Counted from the stretch's first letter, positions 1-8,414 are shown. The stretch is DNA of 34,705 nt from an uncultured Woeseia sp. (GCA_913031125.1 CAJWFK010000026.1:1-34705); one strand, 5' to 3'. The notes: a model not told the origin generated them from the letters alone. A program made the numbers and translations.

Positions 1-59
1 TGCATGTATTAGGCATGCCGCCAGCGTTCAATCTGAGCCAGGATCAAACTCTTCACTTA
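1..59 (-). rRNA. rrs: 16S ribosomal RNA, 5' end only
   Basis: The reverse complement of the first 59 bases reads as the start of a bacterial 16S rRNA, including the universal 27F primer region (AGAGTTTGATCCTGGCTCAG) and the following GAACGCTGGCGGC block. The gene runs leftwards out of the window, so only about the first 59 nt are present. The mature 5' end is placed by comparison with E. coli, seven bases before AGAGTTTG, and may be off by one or two bases. The upstream leader with boxA and a strong promoter lies at 60-410. A 16S gene next to tyrS is also the arrangement I recall in Pseudomonas aeruginosa. Too little is present to place the organism beyond Proteobacteria. Confidence 0.97.
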
Positions 60-197
60 AAGCTTTGAGCTTTTTAGAAGAACATGAGTCCCGTTTAATT
101 ACTCAGTAATTACTAAGAAATTTAACTATGGTTCTCACGTTTGATTTTGCCTTAAGCAAACGTCAACGTAAGCACCCACACAAATTATCTGACTAAA

Positions 198-208
198 TTG
201 TTAAAGAA
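198..208 (-). promoter_or_regulatory. boxA antitermination site of the rRNA leader
   Basis: On the minus strand this reads TTCTTTAACAA. It matches the boxA core of gammaproteobacterial rRNA leaders, where the NusB-S10 complex loads to prevent Rho-dependent termination. It is followed by an AGATAATTTGTGTGGGTGC-type stretch (about 172-193), also typical of gammaproteobacterial 16S leaders. It lies about 140 nt before the mature 16S 5' end and downstream of the promoter at 376-403. Confidence 0.88.
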
Positions 209-242
209 CGACTTGGAAACAGAGAATAATCTCTTATTCCTA

Positions 243-263
243 ACCCTCATATTTTTCGAGGGT
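243..263 (-). other. Small hairpin in the 16S leader
   Basis: ACCCTC (243-248) and GAGGGT (258-263) are complementary across a 9-nt A/T-rich loop. The element lies in the transcribed leader between the larger inverted repeat at 271-323 and boxA. It is not followed by a T tract on the minus strand in the way a terminator would be, and termination would make no sense inside an rRNA leader. A role in leader folding or processing is inference. Confidence 0.5.
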
Positions 264-270
264 GACCCAC

Positions 271-323
271 CATTGTACAGGCGAACAGGGACTAAATGAC
301 AGCCCGCGGATGCCTGTACAATG
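271..323 (-). repeat. 12-bp perfect inverted repeat in the rRNA leader
   Basis: CATTGTACAGGC (271-282) and GCCTGTACAATG (312-323) are exact reverse complements separated by 29 nt. The element lies about 45-100 nt downstream of the predicted rRNA transcription start, so it should form a stable stem-loop in the nascent pre-rRNA. It could be a processing or antitermination structure, or an operator for a dimeric regulator. The sequence alone does not decide. No T tract follows on the minus strand, so it is not an ordinary terminator. Confidence 0.7.
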
Positions 324-375
324 TATAAATTTTATAGATATCACTAACGGACACCGTACCGTCAGCGAGCAGCGC

Positions 376-403
376 ATTATAACGACGTTTCTGACCCCGT
401 CAA
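376..403 (-). promoter_or_regulatory. rRNA operon promoter (sigma-70, stringent type)
   Basis: On the minus strand TTGACG (403-398) and a perfect TATAAT (381-376) are separated by 16 bp. The bases after the -10 are GCGCTGC, a GC-rich discriminator typical of growth-rate and ppGpp-controlled stable RNA promoters. Upstream, at about 405-435, lies a run of A/T-rich sequence resembling an UP element. The start of transcription should lie near 369, giving a leader of about 310 nt. The whole stretch 60-497 contains this promoter and leader and no credible protein gene. Confidence 0.85.
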
Positions 404-497
404 CCAAATATTTTTATTTCTTTTCTACAAATACTGGATAAGTATTGCTAACTAGCACCATATCGCACGCTATATTAGCTAACCCATTGTTTTATAG

Positions 498-1742
498 CTA
501 TTTTAAAGTGACTCTAGCGAATTTTCGCTTCCCTACCTGATACACGTGGGTTGTACCCTTTTTTAGGTGCAGCCCGCGTTCTAGCACCCTCTCCCCATCC
601 AGCTTCACAGCGCCCGCCTCAATCATACGAGCAGCCTCAGAGTTGCTTGTCACCAGCCCCGCCTCTTTCAACAAATTTAGAATTCCCAGCTCTCCATTTT
701 TACTAGAGATCGAAATATCACGCATATGTTCAGGCATCGCCCCTTGCTGGAAACGAGAAATAAATTCTTCTTTAGCCAACTTCGCAAGCGACTGATTATG
801 AAACCTCGTTGTTATTTCAATTGCGAGTTCATATTTAACATCACGCGGATTCTTACCATCCACTACCTCTTGCTGCAGACTTGCGATATCCTCAAGCGGT
901 CTAAAACTTAGCAGCTCAAAATAACGCCACATCAGTTCATCAGAGATTGACATAAGTTTTCCGAACATCTCGTTGGCTGGTTCCGTTATACCAATATAAT
1001 TGCCGTAAGACTTTGACATCTTTTGTTCGCCATCCAATCCTTCTAAAAGAGGCACTGTTAAAGCTATCTGAGGTTCCATATCGAAACTTTGTTGTATGTG
1101 TCGGCCAACTAGCAAATTAAATTTCTGGTCTGTACCGCCCATCTGCACATCAGCTTTCAAAGTAACCGCATCATATGCCTGGGCAAGAGGGTAAAGTAAT
1201 TCATGTATTGCGATTGGCTGACCTGTCGCAAGGCGCTTTGCAAAATCGTCCCTTTCAAGCATCCGCGCCACAGTGTAGCGGGCAGCAAGCTTAATTAACC
1301 CTGGCGAACCCAATTCCATCAGCCAGCGCGAATTGAAGTCAACCACAGTTTTGTCTGGATCAAGTATTTTGAAGGCTTGTTCCTTGTATGTGTTCGCATT
1401 CGCATCGATTTCATCGCGTGTTAGCGGTGGGCGAGTGACGTTTCTACCGCTTGGGTCACCGATCAGACCTGTAAAATCGCCGATTAGAAAGACTACGTTA
1501 TGCCCAAAATCCTGAAATTGGCGCATTTTATTGATAACTACTGTGTGTCCGAGATGTAAATCAGGAGCTGTCGGATCAAACCCTACATAGACGTTCAGTT
1601 TTCTTCCCAATTTTAACTTGTCCTCCAAACCACCGTCAGGAAGTATCTCGTCGGCCCCTCTAGAGAGCTCTGCTAGTTGTTCTTTTATAATCGTCATATC
1701 CATCATTAGTATCTTAAATGCCTGCAGAACTTTAGCATTCAA
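498..1742 (-). CDS. tyrS: Tyrosyl-tRNA synthetase
   Basis: This cytoplasmic class I aminoacyl-tRNA synthetase charges tRNA-Tyr with tyrosine. The HIGH motif appears as HLGH at residues 63-66 in the context [13 protein letters not shown], and the KMSKS loop is at residues 241-245. The C-terminal 65 residues resemble the S4 RNA-binding domain ([19 protein letters not shown]). The length of 414 aa is normal. The reading frame opens with TTG at 1742, which has AGGA six bases upstream. ATG codons in the same frame 12-15 residues later would give the start usual for the family (MTIIKEQ...), but they have a poorer ribosome binding site, so the exact start is unsettled. The gene is divergent from the M23 peptidase gene. 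Confidence 0.96.
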   Translation of the reverse strand: MNAKVLQAFKILMMDMTIIKEQLAELSRGADEILPDGGLEDKLKLGRKLNVYVGFDPTAPDLHLGHTVVINKMRQFQDFGHNVVFLIGDFTGLIGDPSGRNVTRPPLTRDEIDANANTYKEQAFKILDPDKTVVDFNSRWLMELGSPGLIKLAARYTVARMLERDDFAKRLATGQPIAIHELLYPLAQAYDAVTLKADVQMGGTDQKFNLLVGRHIQQSFDMEPQIALTVPLLEGLDGEQKMSKSYGNYIGITEPANEMFGKLMSISDELMWRYFELLSFRPLEDIASLQQEVVDGKNPRDVKYELAIEITTRFHNQSLAKLAKEEFISRFQQGAMPEHMRDISISSKNGELGILNLLKEAGLVTSNSEAARMIEAGAVKLDGERVLERGLHLKKGTTHVYQVGKRKFARVTLK

Positions 1743-1772
1743 ATCTATTCCTGTAGACCCATAAAAACGAGT

Positions 1773-1793
1773 TATACCCTAAATTGGGGTATA
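1773..1793. repeat. Inverted repeat between tyrS and the M23 peptidase gene
   Basis: TATACCC (1773-1779) and GGGTATA (1787-1793) are exact reverse complements around a 7-bp A/T-rich centre. The site lies in the 154-bp divergent promoter region, 31 bp upstream of the tyrS reading frame and about 100 bp upstream of the peptidase start. That is a fitting place for an operator. It is also within reach of the tyrS 5' leader. No T tract marks it as a terminator. Confidence 0.45.
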
Positions 1794-1896
1794 GGCTTAT
1801 TTTGCCGGTTTAAGGCCCTGAGTTATATAAGGGTTTTGACCTGCCTAAAAACTCATTGTAGAGTAGCGGCGTCCAGCGGTTAGGGAGACCGGACAC

Positions 1897-3345
1897 TTGA
1901 AACATCCTTTTAGTCCAATACGCCACGACTACAAGCCATCTCCGACAAAAAAGGCTGGAAAAAAAAACATACTCATATGGTTCATTGCCGGTCTAGGATT
2001 GCCGCTCTTGGCTATACCACTATACCCCATACTCAACCCCTTACCTTCAAATGATATCGTTACAAATGATCAAGAACTCGCTATCGCCATGGAGATTAAA
2101 GAAAATCCCGCGATCTCCGAGCCCCAACAGACAATTAAAGCAAATTCTTCTGATAAATCTCGAGAAAAACTGGATGTAACTCTTTCCAAAATCAGTCACG
2201 AAAACAGTAATTTTCATCCGCCACTGGCATTGCCTCCTTCACACGACCATCTCACGCTTGAAATTAAGTCCGGTGACAGTCTTGATCGGATTTTCAAACG
2301 CTATAACCTGAACCTCTCTGATCTTGCCGTGATGTTAGATTTACCCGAAGCGTCACCCTACCTGAAAAAAGTTATCCCCGGTGATGAGCTAACTATCGAA
2401 CATGACGATGGTGACCTTATCAGCCTATATCGTGAAATTAATCTCACCACGGCAATAAAAATAAAGAAACATCTATCTGGATTCGTCACAGAGATTGTAC
2501 AGCGACCACTAGAAATTCGTCGTAAAGCCGCCTATGGCACCATAGTCACTTCGCTATTCGAAAGCGCGGCACAAATAGGACTGTCTGACAAAACAGTGAT
2601 GAATCTGGCCGGTATCTTTGCCTGGGATATAGATTTTGTGCTTGATATCCGACTTAAGGATTCTTATTACGTTTTATTCGAGCAAATCTATCAAAATGGC
2701 GAATATATAAGTGATGGAGAAATTGTTGCCGCGGAATTTAACAATAATGGACGTACTATTCAGGCAATCCGGTATATTGATCAAGAAGGTCGCTCCGACT
2801 ATTTCTCGCCAGACGGACACAGCTTGCGTAAAGCATTTATTAGAGCACCAGTGGATTTCACTCGTATCAGTTCGAATTTCAATCCTCGAAGAAAACATCC
2901 AATTCTCAATACCATTCGTGCCCATCGAGGAGTTGACTACGCAGCACCACGGGGCACACCGGTTAAAGCGGCCGGCGATGGGAAAATTATATTTAGGGGT
3001 AACAAAAACGGTTATGGCCAGACAATAATACTGCAACACGGCAGTAACATTACAACTTTGTACGCACACCTAAATTCATTCGATAAAAATGCACTGATGG
3101 GTCATCGTGTCATTCAAGGGCAGACAGTCGGATATGTAGGAATGACGGGTCTTGCCACCGCGCCACATCTTCACTACGAATATCGCTTAAATGGGGTACA
3201 CCGAAACCCGAGAACGGTGAACTTGCCGCAAGCTGAACCAATCCGTGAAGAATATCGTGAAACTTTCCTAGCTTCCGTCACACCAATTATTGAAGAATTA
3301 CTGCAATACAAGCAGACACAAGTGGCTCCATTGTCGTCCGAATAG
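1897..3345 (+). CDS. M23 family peptidoglycan endopeptidase (MepM/Csd3-like)
   Basis: This is probably a membrane-anchored periplasmic zinc endopeptidase that cuts peptide cross-links to allow wall growth. Residues 25-46 form one hydrophobic anchor. Residues about 120-190 resemble the OapA/LysM-like domain (IKSGDSLDRIFKRYNL). Residues about 205-310 resemble the second Csd3-type domain. The C-terminal LytM domain has the zinc motif HRGVD (H343, D347) and HLH (H424, H426), so it looks catalytically intact. The start is TTG at 1897 with AGGGAG nine bases upstream; no ATG lies before the membrane segment. anmK follows after 5 bp, and the same order (tyrS divergent, M23 peptidase, anmK) is known in Pseudomonas. 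The length of 482 aa fits. Confidence 0.92.
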   Translation: MKHPFSPIRHDYKPSPTKKAGKKNILIWFIAGLGLPLLAIPLYPILNPLPSNDIVTNDQELAIAMEIKENPAISEPQQTIKANSSDKSREKLDVTLSKISHENSNFHPPLALPPSHDHLTLEIKSGDSLDRIFKRYNLNLSDLAVMLDLPEASPYLKKVIPGDELTIEHDDGDLISLYREINLTTAIKIKKHLSGFVTEIVQRPLEIRRKAAYGTIVTSLFESAAQIGLSDKTVMNLAGIFAWDIDFVLDIRLKDSYYVLFEQIYQNGEYISDGEIVAAEFNNNGRTIQAIRYIDQEGRSDYFSPDGHSLRKAFIRAPVDFTRISSNFNPRRKHPILNTIRAHRGVDYAAPRGTPVKAAGDGKIIFRGNKNGYGQTIILQHGSNITTLYAHLNSFDKNALMGHRVIQGQTVGYVGMTGLATAPHLHYEYRLNGVHRNPRTVNLPQAEPIREEYRETFLASVTPIIEELLQYKQTQVAPLSSE

Positions 3346-3350
3346 TTAAG

Positions 3351-4478
3351 ATGCCAAATTCCGAAAATAAATCTCTCTACGTAGGGCTAATGTCGGGCAC
3401 GAGCATGGATGCAATCGATGCTGTCCTCGTCAACTTCAGTGATCATGCCTGCCAAGTGATTGCCGCACGGGCAGACACATATCCGGAAAATCTGCGAAAA
3501 CAACTGATGGCGGCGGCGAGAAATCCCGACGCGTGCACCATCGATAAAGTTGCTCAACTCGACCGTGCAGTTGCCGAGTGTTTTCGCAATGCTGTACTAA
3601 ATTTGCTCGATCAGGCGAGTATAGACGCTTCTTCCGTTACAGCTATCGGCAGTCATGGCCAAACACTGCAGCATCAACCTAAGGACGCGGGCAACTTCTC
3701 GGTACAGATTGGCGACCCGCACGTAATTGCCTTTGGCACGGGGATAACAACCGTAGCTGACTTCCGGCGCAGTGATATAGCAGTTGGTGGAGAAGGAGCA
3801 CCACTTACACCGGCCTTTCATCGATGGCTATTCATGGACAAAACAACACCCCGCACAGTGCTCAACATCGGTGGTATTGCTAATATCACCATTCTTGATT
3901 CATCATGCGAAAAGACCATAGGTTTCGATACCGGACCAGGGAATGTTTTACTGGATGGCTGGAGCAGTATTAAAAGGGATCAACCATATGATTCAAATGG
4001 ATCGTGGGCATGCGAGGGAAAAATTAATGAAACCTTGTTGGCTTTCATGCTCGCCGATCCATATTTCAGTCAACCACCGCCGAAAAGCACCGGCATTGAA
4101 TATTTTAATAACAACTGGACGGCCGAGAAATTAGCATTACTTGCTAAAAAGCAAATCAGCGACACCGACATACAATGCACACTCTCCGAACTAACGGCAC
4201 GAAGCATATGCCAAGCTATTCAAAATTTTTCGTCTCATTCTAAAGAGCTGATAGTTTGCGGCGGCGGGGTGCATAATAAATTTCTAATGGATCGCTTGCG
4301 TAGTTGCTTACCCGGCGTCGAGATATCATCAACCAAAAATTTTAATCTCCACCCTGATTGGGTAGAGGCAACAGCCTTCGCTTGGCTTGCAAAACGTTGT
4401 CTAGAACGTAAGCCAAGTAATGTCCCAACCGTCACGGGGGCAGAGCGAGAAGTTGTTCTTGGCGGTATATTTATGTGA
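3351..4478 (+). CDS. anmK: Anhydro-N-acetylmuramic acid kinase
   Basis: AnmK phosphorylates and opens 1,6-anhydro-MurNAc from recycled peptidoglycan to give MurNAc-6-phosphate in the cytoplasm. The N-terminal GLMSGTSMDAIDAVLV block (residues 12-27), the GFDTGPGNVLLD motif in the middle and ELTARSI near the C-terminus are characteristic. The length of 375 aa is usual. It begins 5 bp after the M23 peptidase stop, so the two are almost certainly cotranscribed. ampD, which removes the peptide from the same anhydro-muropeptides, lies at 19442-20056, so two recycling steps are encoded in this window. Confidence 0.95.
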   Translation: MPNSENKSLYVGLMSGTSMDAIDAVLVNFSDHACQVIAARADTYPENLRKQLMAAARNPDACTIDKVAQLDRAVAECFRNAVLNLLDQASIDASSVTAIGSHGQTLQHQPKDAGNFSVQIGDPHVIAFGTGITTVADFRRSDIAVGGEGAPLTPAFHRWLFMDKTTPRTVLNIGGIANITILDSSCEKTIGFDTGPGNVLLDGWSSIKRDQPYDSNGSWACEGKINETLLAFMLADPYFSQPPPKSTGIEYFNNNWTAEKLALLAKKQISDTDIQCTLSELTARSICQAIQNFSSHSKELIVCGGGVHNKFLMDRLRSCLPGVEISSTKNFNLHPDWVEATAFAWLAKRCLERKPSNVPTVTGAEREVVLGGIFM

Positions 4479-4592
4479 GTGAGTTAAAAGTTCTAGAATG
4501 GGTTGGTTGTTATACTTAGATTATGCTCATTAGAACCAAAATATGGCGATTAACCTACTAGCTAAGGCTTGTAGACGAATGATCTATAGAAA

Positions 4593-4961
4593 TTATACGG
4601 TAAATGAAGAGCCGCAACCGCATGTCGTCGCTGCATTGGGATTACGGATCACAAACTGAGCCCCCTGCAAATCTTCTTTGTAATCTATCTCAGCACCCAT
4701 CAAATATTGCACGCTCATCGGATCCACCAATAATGTCACTCCCTGGTTTTCGATAGTCGAATCACCTTCTTCCACCGCATCATCGAAAGTAAAACCATAT
4801 TGAAACCCGGAACATCCGCCACCTGAGATAAAAACACGTAGCATTAAGGCTGGATTAGACTCCTCTTCAATAAGTTGACTAACTTTTAGCGCTGCCGCAT
4901 CTGTGAACACAAGCGGCGCAGGTGTTCCGGACATTCCTATTACTGGTATATCAGTATTCAT
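4593..4961 (-). CDS. erpA: Iron-sulfur cluster insertion protein ErpA
   Basis: ErpA is an A-type carrier that delivers Fe-S clusters to apoproteins, including isoprenoid synthesis enzymes. The three conserved ligand cysteines are C50 ([10 protein letters not shown]) and C114/C116 (CGCGSSF) near the C-terminus. The length of 122 aa is typical. IscA and SufA are close relatives; the ErpA call rests on the conserved neighbourhood (bactofilin and DUF6776 genes upstream, anmK convergent). The 114-bp gap to anmK has no clear terminator. Confidence 0.92.
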   Translation of the reverse strand: MNTDIPVIGMSGTPAPLVFTDAAALKVSQLIEEESNPALMLRVFISGGGCSGFQYGFTFDDAVEEGDSTIENQGVTLLVDPMSVQYLMGAEIDYKEDLQGAQFVIRNPNAATTCGCGSSFTV

Positions 4962-5004
4962 GATGTTCTGCTAATTAAGTGGTCCAATTGATTAACCCAA
5001 TAAC

Positions 5005-5415
5005 TTATATTGTTGATTCTGGCTCTTGTTCTGTAGTTTCCAGAAGCGGCACCTGACTCTCCGGCTGATGCACAAGCTTTCCATTAATTTCTGCACCAAT
5101 CGCCATTCTAATAAGGTTGTAATATATATTACCAATGATCCGCGCTGTTGGCCCAAGTTCGACACGCTGAGTGGCAACAACATCACCTTGCACAATACCA
5201 TTTACAATTACATAAGGAACAGTTACCCCACCTTCAACAGTACCATCCTCAGATATACTGAGTTCGGAGTCACTGAAATCCTCAGCATTAACGTTACCCT
5301 TAACAGTGCCATCTATATGGCACCCACCCGAAAAAATTAAATCCCCATTTACGTGCGTATTCGACCCAACGAGCGTATCCACAACACCATGCCTACGTTG
5401 TTTACTCCAGAACAT
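5005..5415 (-). CDS. Bactofilin family cytoskeletal protein
   Basis: Bactofilins are self-polymerising beta-helical proteins that make membrane-associated filaments, often scaffolding peptidoglycan enzymes. Residues about 17-110 show regular short beta-strand repeats with alternating V/I and G (GSNTHVNGDLIFSGGCHIDG, GTVKGNV, GTVEGGV, IVQGDV, GNIYY, INGKLV), the hallmark of the fold. The N- and C-terminal tails are short and polar, as usual. The 136-aa length fits. A clear ribosome binding site (AAGGTG) precedes the ATG by 7 bases. It follows the DUF6776-like gene by 17 bp and precedes erpA by 43 bp, so the three probably form one operon. It may work with the nearby M23 peptidase; that link is inference. 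Confidence 0.9.
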   Translation of the reverse strand: MFWSKQRRHGVVDTLVGSNTHVNGDLIFSGGCHIDGTVKGNVNAEDFSDSELSISEDGTVEGGVTVPYVIVNGIVQGDVVATQRVELGPTARIIGNIYYNLIRMAIGAEINGKLVHQPESQVPLLETTEQEPESTI

Positions 5416-5432
5416 TTTTTAACACCTTTTTG

Positions 5433-6143
5433 TTAACCCGCACCAGCAAACCAGTCGAAACTCTCTTTTACACTGGCAACGGATTTAGTTTTTGAAATAA
5501 CCTGAATATTGACCTTCTCTGGTTTAAAACCCTTCGGTAACACTAACTCACGATCAAAGTCCTGAAAATATTTGAATGCAAATAACCATTTACTATTGCC
5601 GTCTACAGGGAGCAATTCCTTAAATTTATAGGTCATTGCAGCACCATCTTGTGCCCCAGCTAAACTTAAGTCGACTTCACCAACAACGTGCCGATCGTGC
5701 ATTCCCTGCATAAGCACCAATCGAACATTGTAATGCCGATCCTCATTACCCTTAGTCAGCTTTAAATCTTTGACCCGCAATCCATGTTGGCCACCGTCCG
5801 GTGACAATATACCGCGATAGAATGCTATTTCCTCCCACTGCTCTTGGATTTTGCGTCGCAATTCCTCAAGATCTGCCTCAACCAAGGTGTAAGCTTCCTG
5901 ATTGAGAGTTCTTTCAGTTTCTAGGAGGATAAGCTGTCGCTCAAAGGCAGCAACCTCATCTTCAAGCTCCTGTATAACACCATATAAAGCTTCTTTTTCC
6001 AAAAAAGCGTCAACAATACTGTAGTTTGCTTGCAACCGACCAACTTCAAAAATCAAGTAGCCACCGCACAATACAACTAATAGGGTCGCAACCCTGAAGC
6101 CTAATTTTACACCTATATTCGATATTCGGTATCGAGCTTTCAC
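5433..6143 (-). CDS. Membrane-anchored coiled-coil protein (DUF6776-like)
   Basis: I do not know a biochemical function. The protein has one membrane segment at residues about 17-34 (VATLLVVLCGGYLIFEVG), a long predicted coiled coil at about 45-110 rich in E, L and Q, and a C-terminal globular part of beta character (about 115-225). The start is GTG at 6143. It sits directly upstream of the bactofilin gene, an order I recall in other gammaproteobacteria for the DUF6776 family. A membrane partner or anchor for the bactofilin filament is a reasonable guess from context only. Confidence 0.75.
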   Translation of the reverse strand: MKARYRISNIGVKLGFRVATLLVVLCGGYLIFEVGRLQANYSIVDAFLEKEALYGVIQELEDEVAAFERQLILLETERTLNQEAYTLVEADLEELRRKIQEQWEEIAFYRGILSPDGGQHGLRVKDLKLTKGNEDRHYNVRLVLMQGMHDRHVVGEVDLSLAGAQDGAAMTYKFKELLPVDGNSKWLFAFKYFQDFDRELVLPKGFKPEKVNIQVISKTKSVASVKESFDWFAGAG

Positions 6144-6157
6144 TAGTAACCTATTGG

Positions 6158-6169
6158 TTTAACGTTAAA
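6158..6169. repeat. 12-bp palindrome in a divergent promoter region
   Basis: TTTAACGTTAAA is a perfect palindrome 14 bp upstream of the DUF6776-like gene start. It lies in the 150-bp region shared with the divergent hemJ-like gene. A second GTTAAC-centred site flanked by GCAC and GTGC follows at about 6197-6214. Such pairs can be operator half-sites, but AT-rich palindromes of this size also arise by chance, so this is tentative. Confidence 0.3.
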
Positions 6170-6293
6170 ACAGTGAGAGGTATGTTACTCGTGCCAGCAC
6201 GTTAACAAAAGTGCGTCAGTAACTAGAATTGGGTATAACCCGAGATATAGCGTACATTTTTGTGATCAGAACAAACTACGGATAAAAAGTAAC

Positions 6294-6728
6294 ATGCAAT
6301 TAGCGTCAGGATACTTATGGTGGAAAGCGCTACACATAGCTTTCATGGTGACTTGGTTCGCCGGATTATTCTATTTACCAAGGCTATTTATTTATCACAC
6401 TGAATCTTCAAGCGTGGATGAGCAAATTCGATTTACGCTAATGGAGCGGCGGTTATTCACCATAATGACAATAGGCGCAATATTAACTACGGTTTTCGGT
6501 CTAATTATGCTAGCGATTAACCAATCATTACTTTTTCATGTTTGGTTTCAAATCAAATTAATGCTACTCGTGGGTTTGATCATATTTCATATTCGGTCCT
6601 GGCGCTGGATCAAAATCCTGGAAAATAGACAGTTCCCAAATAATACAAAATGGCTCCGTTGGTTTAACGAAATTCCAACGATCTTTTTACTAACAATTAT
6701 CTGTTTCACAATTATCAAGCCCTCTTGA
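6294..6728 (+). CDS. hemJ: Protoporphyrinogen IX oxidase HemJ / CopD family membrane protein
   Basis: HemJ oxidises protoporphyrinogen IX to protoporphyrin IX late in haem synthesis at the inner membrane. The 144-aa protein has four hydrophobic helices (about 12-31, 52-74, 82-98, 126-142). It carries the conserved N-terminal histidine H14 (KALHIAFMVTWFAG), the RLFIYH motif, the QIKLMLLVG helix with its lysine and the C-terminal RWFNEIPT motif. These match the UPF0093/HemJ family. Some members are annotated only as CopD domain proteins, so the symbol is probable rather than certain. The 3' end overlaps the convergent rppH gene by 39 bp. Confidence 0.85.
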   Translation: MQLASGYLWWKALHIAFMVTWFAGLFYLPRLFIYHTESSSVDEQIRFTLMERRLFTIMTIGAILTTVFGLIMLAINQSLLFHVWFQIKLMLLVGLIIFHIRSWRWIKILENRQFPNNTKWLRWFNEIPTIFLLTIICFTIIKPS

Positions 6729-7310
6729 ACCTCTGCGTGTCTTGGCCGAGCGTTTAAGATCCTTATCAAAAGTTTGACGCCAATCCTTCGGCCAAGTCTT
6801 TGGTCGAGGCGGCAATCCTTGATTGAACATATTGGGACCAAGCTCATGCAGAACTTGCGCGTAAACGCGGCGCTTAAAATAAATAACCTCGTCAACAGGC
6901 TGCCAAAAATCAACCCAACGCCAACGATCAAATTCTGGGGAATCAGATCCATCCAATCGGACTCGATCGTCACTAACATGCAACCGTAGTAGAAACCAGC
7001 GTTGTTTTTGACCTATACAGATCGGTTTCGTATCTCTTCTTACAAAACGACTGGGTAAGCGATAACGCAGCCAGTGCTTCGTTGATCCCAATAAAACTAC
7101 GTCATCACCGGTAAGTCCGACTTCTTCTTCGAGCTCGCGATACATAGCCTGCTCGGCAGTTTCGCCTTTCAGGATGCCCCCTTGAGGGAATTGCCATCCC
7201 TTATTAGACGCACGACCACCTAGCCACAATCGATCCTCAGTGTTGGAAACAATTATGCCGACGTTAGCACGAAAACCTTCGGAATCAATGTGATCATTTT
7301 GCATATGCAT
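6690..7310 (-). CDS. rppH: RNA pyrophosphohydrolase (Nudix)
   Basis: RppH removes pyrophosphate from the 5' end of mRNAs, priming them for RNase E decay. The Nudix box is intact at about residues 44-66 (GGILKGETAEQAMYREL followed by EEEVGL). The motifs FRANVGII, GWQFPQGG and DRWRWVDFWQPVDEVIYFKR are typical. The length of 206 aa is slightly above the E. coli protein, with a basic C-terminal tail after the PKTWPKDW region. The start at 7310 has only a weak ribosome site; a second in-frame ATG two codons later is equally possible. The C-terminal coding end overlaps hemJ on the other strand. Confidence 0.93.
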   Translation of the reverse strand: MHMQNDHIDSEGFRANVGIIVSNTEDRLWLGGRASNKGWQFPQGGILKGETAEQAMYRELEEEVGLTGDDVVLLGSTKHWLRYRLPSRFVRRDTKPICIGQKQRWFLLRLHVSDDRVRLDGSDSPEFDRWRWVDFWQPVDEVIYFKRRVYAQVLHELGPNMFNQGLPPRPKTWPKDWRQTFDKDLKRSAKTRRGSRGLDNCETDNC

Positions 7311-7345
7311 ACATCATCTCTACATCCAATTGAGCATGAAAAATG

Positions 7346-7361
7346 TGCTCTGTCCAGAGCA
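7346..7361. repeat. Short inverted repeat upstream of btuC
   Basis: TGCTCT (7346-7351) and AGAGCA (7356-7361) are exact reverse complements around GTCC. The site lies 67 bp upstream of the TTG start of the permease gene and 36 bp upstream of rppH, in their divergent control region. No cobalamin riboswitch box is present here, so this is the only visible candidate control element for btuC. Confidence 0.35.
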
Positions 7362-7427
7362 TAGCTACGATCGTTTACAATGAACCATGATAACCATGGA
7401 TGACAAGCTGCTTTCTAGGAGACATTT

Positions 7428-8414
7428 TTGCAACTAATTGAAACTAAAATTCTGTTTCTATTGCTGATACTGCTATGGATTACCACTGGCATGATCGCCT
7501 TATCTTCAGGCAGCGCAGGGTTAGACATGATGGACATATGGCTTTCGCTTAGAGGCGGAGCTCCCGAAAATATCCGAAGTTTAGTTTTGGACCTGCGATT
7601 GCCTCGTGCCTTAACAGCGTTTGCTGTCGGAGGGCTACTTGCCGTAGCTGGTGTATTAATGCAAGCGTTACTAAGAAATCCATTAGCCGAACCATATATC
7701 CTCGGTACCTCAGGAGGTGCCGCCGTTGCAGCATTACTCGCAATGATGGCTGGGCTGGGCGCCACACTCATCGACTTAGCCGCTTTTGGGGGCGCTATGG
7801 CCGCCACTCTGCTTGTATTCACGATTGCACAAGGAAGTAGAACATGGACACCAACACGTCTATTACTGACTGGCGTCGTATTGGCAGCCGGGTTTAGCGC
7901 AGCTAGTACCCTGTTGCTTGCTATAAGTCCCACTGAAAATTTGCGAGGCATGCTATTTTGGTTAATGGGTGATTTGAATTATGCGTATACACCAGCAAGA
8001 GCCTTGTGGTTACTAGTTTTAGTTACACTTGCAGGATTTGTCTCCGCCCGGCACTTAAATGTACTTGCACGGGGTGATATCCAAGCGTCCATTGTTGGAC
8101 TGCCCGTTGCAAAGTTCAGGTTGCTCGTGTTTATAGTCGCTTCGCTTGCAACAGCCGTTTCTGTAACTAGCGTCGGTGTTATTGGCTTTATCGGGTTAAT
8201 CGTGCCTCACCTCATCCGGATTGTAGCGGGGAGCGATCACAGAACCTTGGTGCCCGCATCGGCTCTGGCTGGTGGCATCATACTTGTAATCTCTGATACG
8301 TTAGCTCGCACCCTTATAGCGCCCCTACAGCTTCCAGTAGGTACCCTCACCGCAGCGCTTGGAGTGCCACTTTTTTTGTTTCTGATGAGCCGTTATCGCA
8401 TTAGAGATAATTGA
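7428..8414 (+). CDS. btuC: ABC transporter permease, FecCD/BtuC family (probable vitamin B12 importer)
   Basis: This inner-membrane permease belongs to the type II importer family that takes up cobalamin, haem or iron-siderophores. It is 328 aa with about nine or ten hydrophobic helices. The family motifs PRALTAFAVGGLLAVAGVLMQ, NPLAEPYILGTSGGA, FWLMGDL and GVIGFIGLIVPHLIR are all present. Start codon TTG at 7428 has AGGAGA five bases upstream, a clear ribosome site. Its ATPase partner is not adjacent: the only matching ATPase gene is at 13265 and the binding protein gene at 18451. Assignment to B12 rather than iron rests on the btuB, btuF and pduO genes and the riboswitch within 12 kb, so the substrate is inferred. 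Confidence 0.87.
   Translation: MQLIETKILFLLLILLWITTGMIALSSGSAGLDMMDIWLSLRGGAPENIRSLVLDLRLPRALTAFAVGGLLAVAGVLMQALLRNPLAEPYILGTSGGAAVAALLAMMAGLGATLIDLAAFGGAMAATLLVFTIAQGSRTWTPTRLLLTGVVLAAGFSAASTLLLAISPTENLRGMLFWLMGDLNYAYTPARALWLLVLVTLAGFVSARHLNVLARGDIQASIVGLPVAKFRLLVFIVASLATAVSVTSVGVIGFIGLIVPHLIRIVAGSDHRTLVPASALAGGIILVISDTLARTLIAPLQLPVGTLTAALGVPLFLFLMSRYRIRDN

Noticed and set aside
2674..3069. 131-codon frame on the minus strand inside the M23 peptidase gene
   Set aside because: It overlaps the catalytic zinc domain of a clear peptidase gene and its translation resembles no protein family.
4479..4592. Bidirectional terminator between anmK and erpA
   Set aside because: GTTCTA and TAGAAC can pair, but across a loop of more than 30 nt without a T tract, too weak to call.
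7311..7427. Second cobalamin riboswitch upstream of btuC
   Set aside because: No B12 box (AGTCCGG-type) or GCCACTG motif is present, and the gap is too short for the class.
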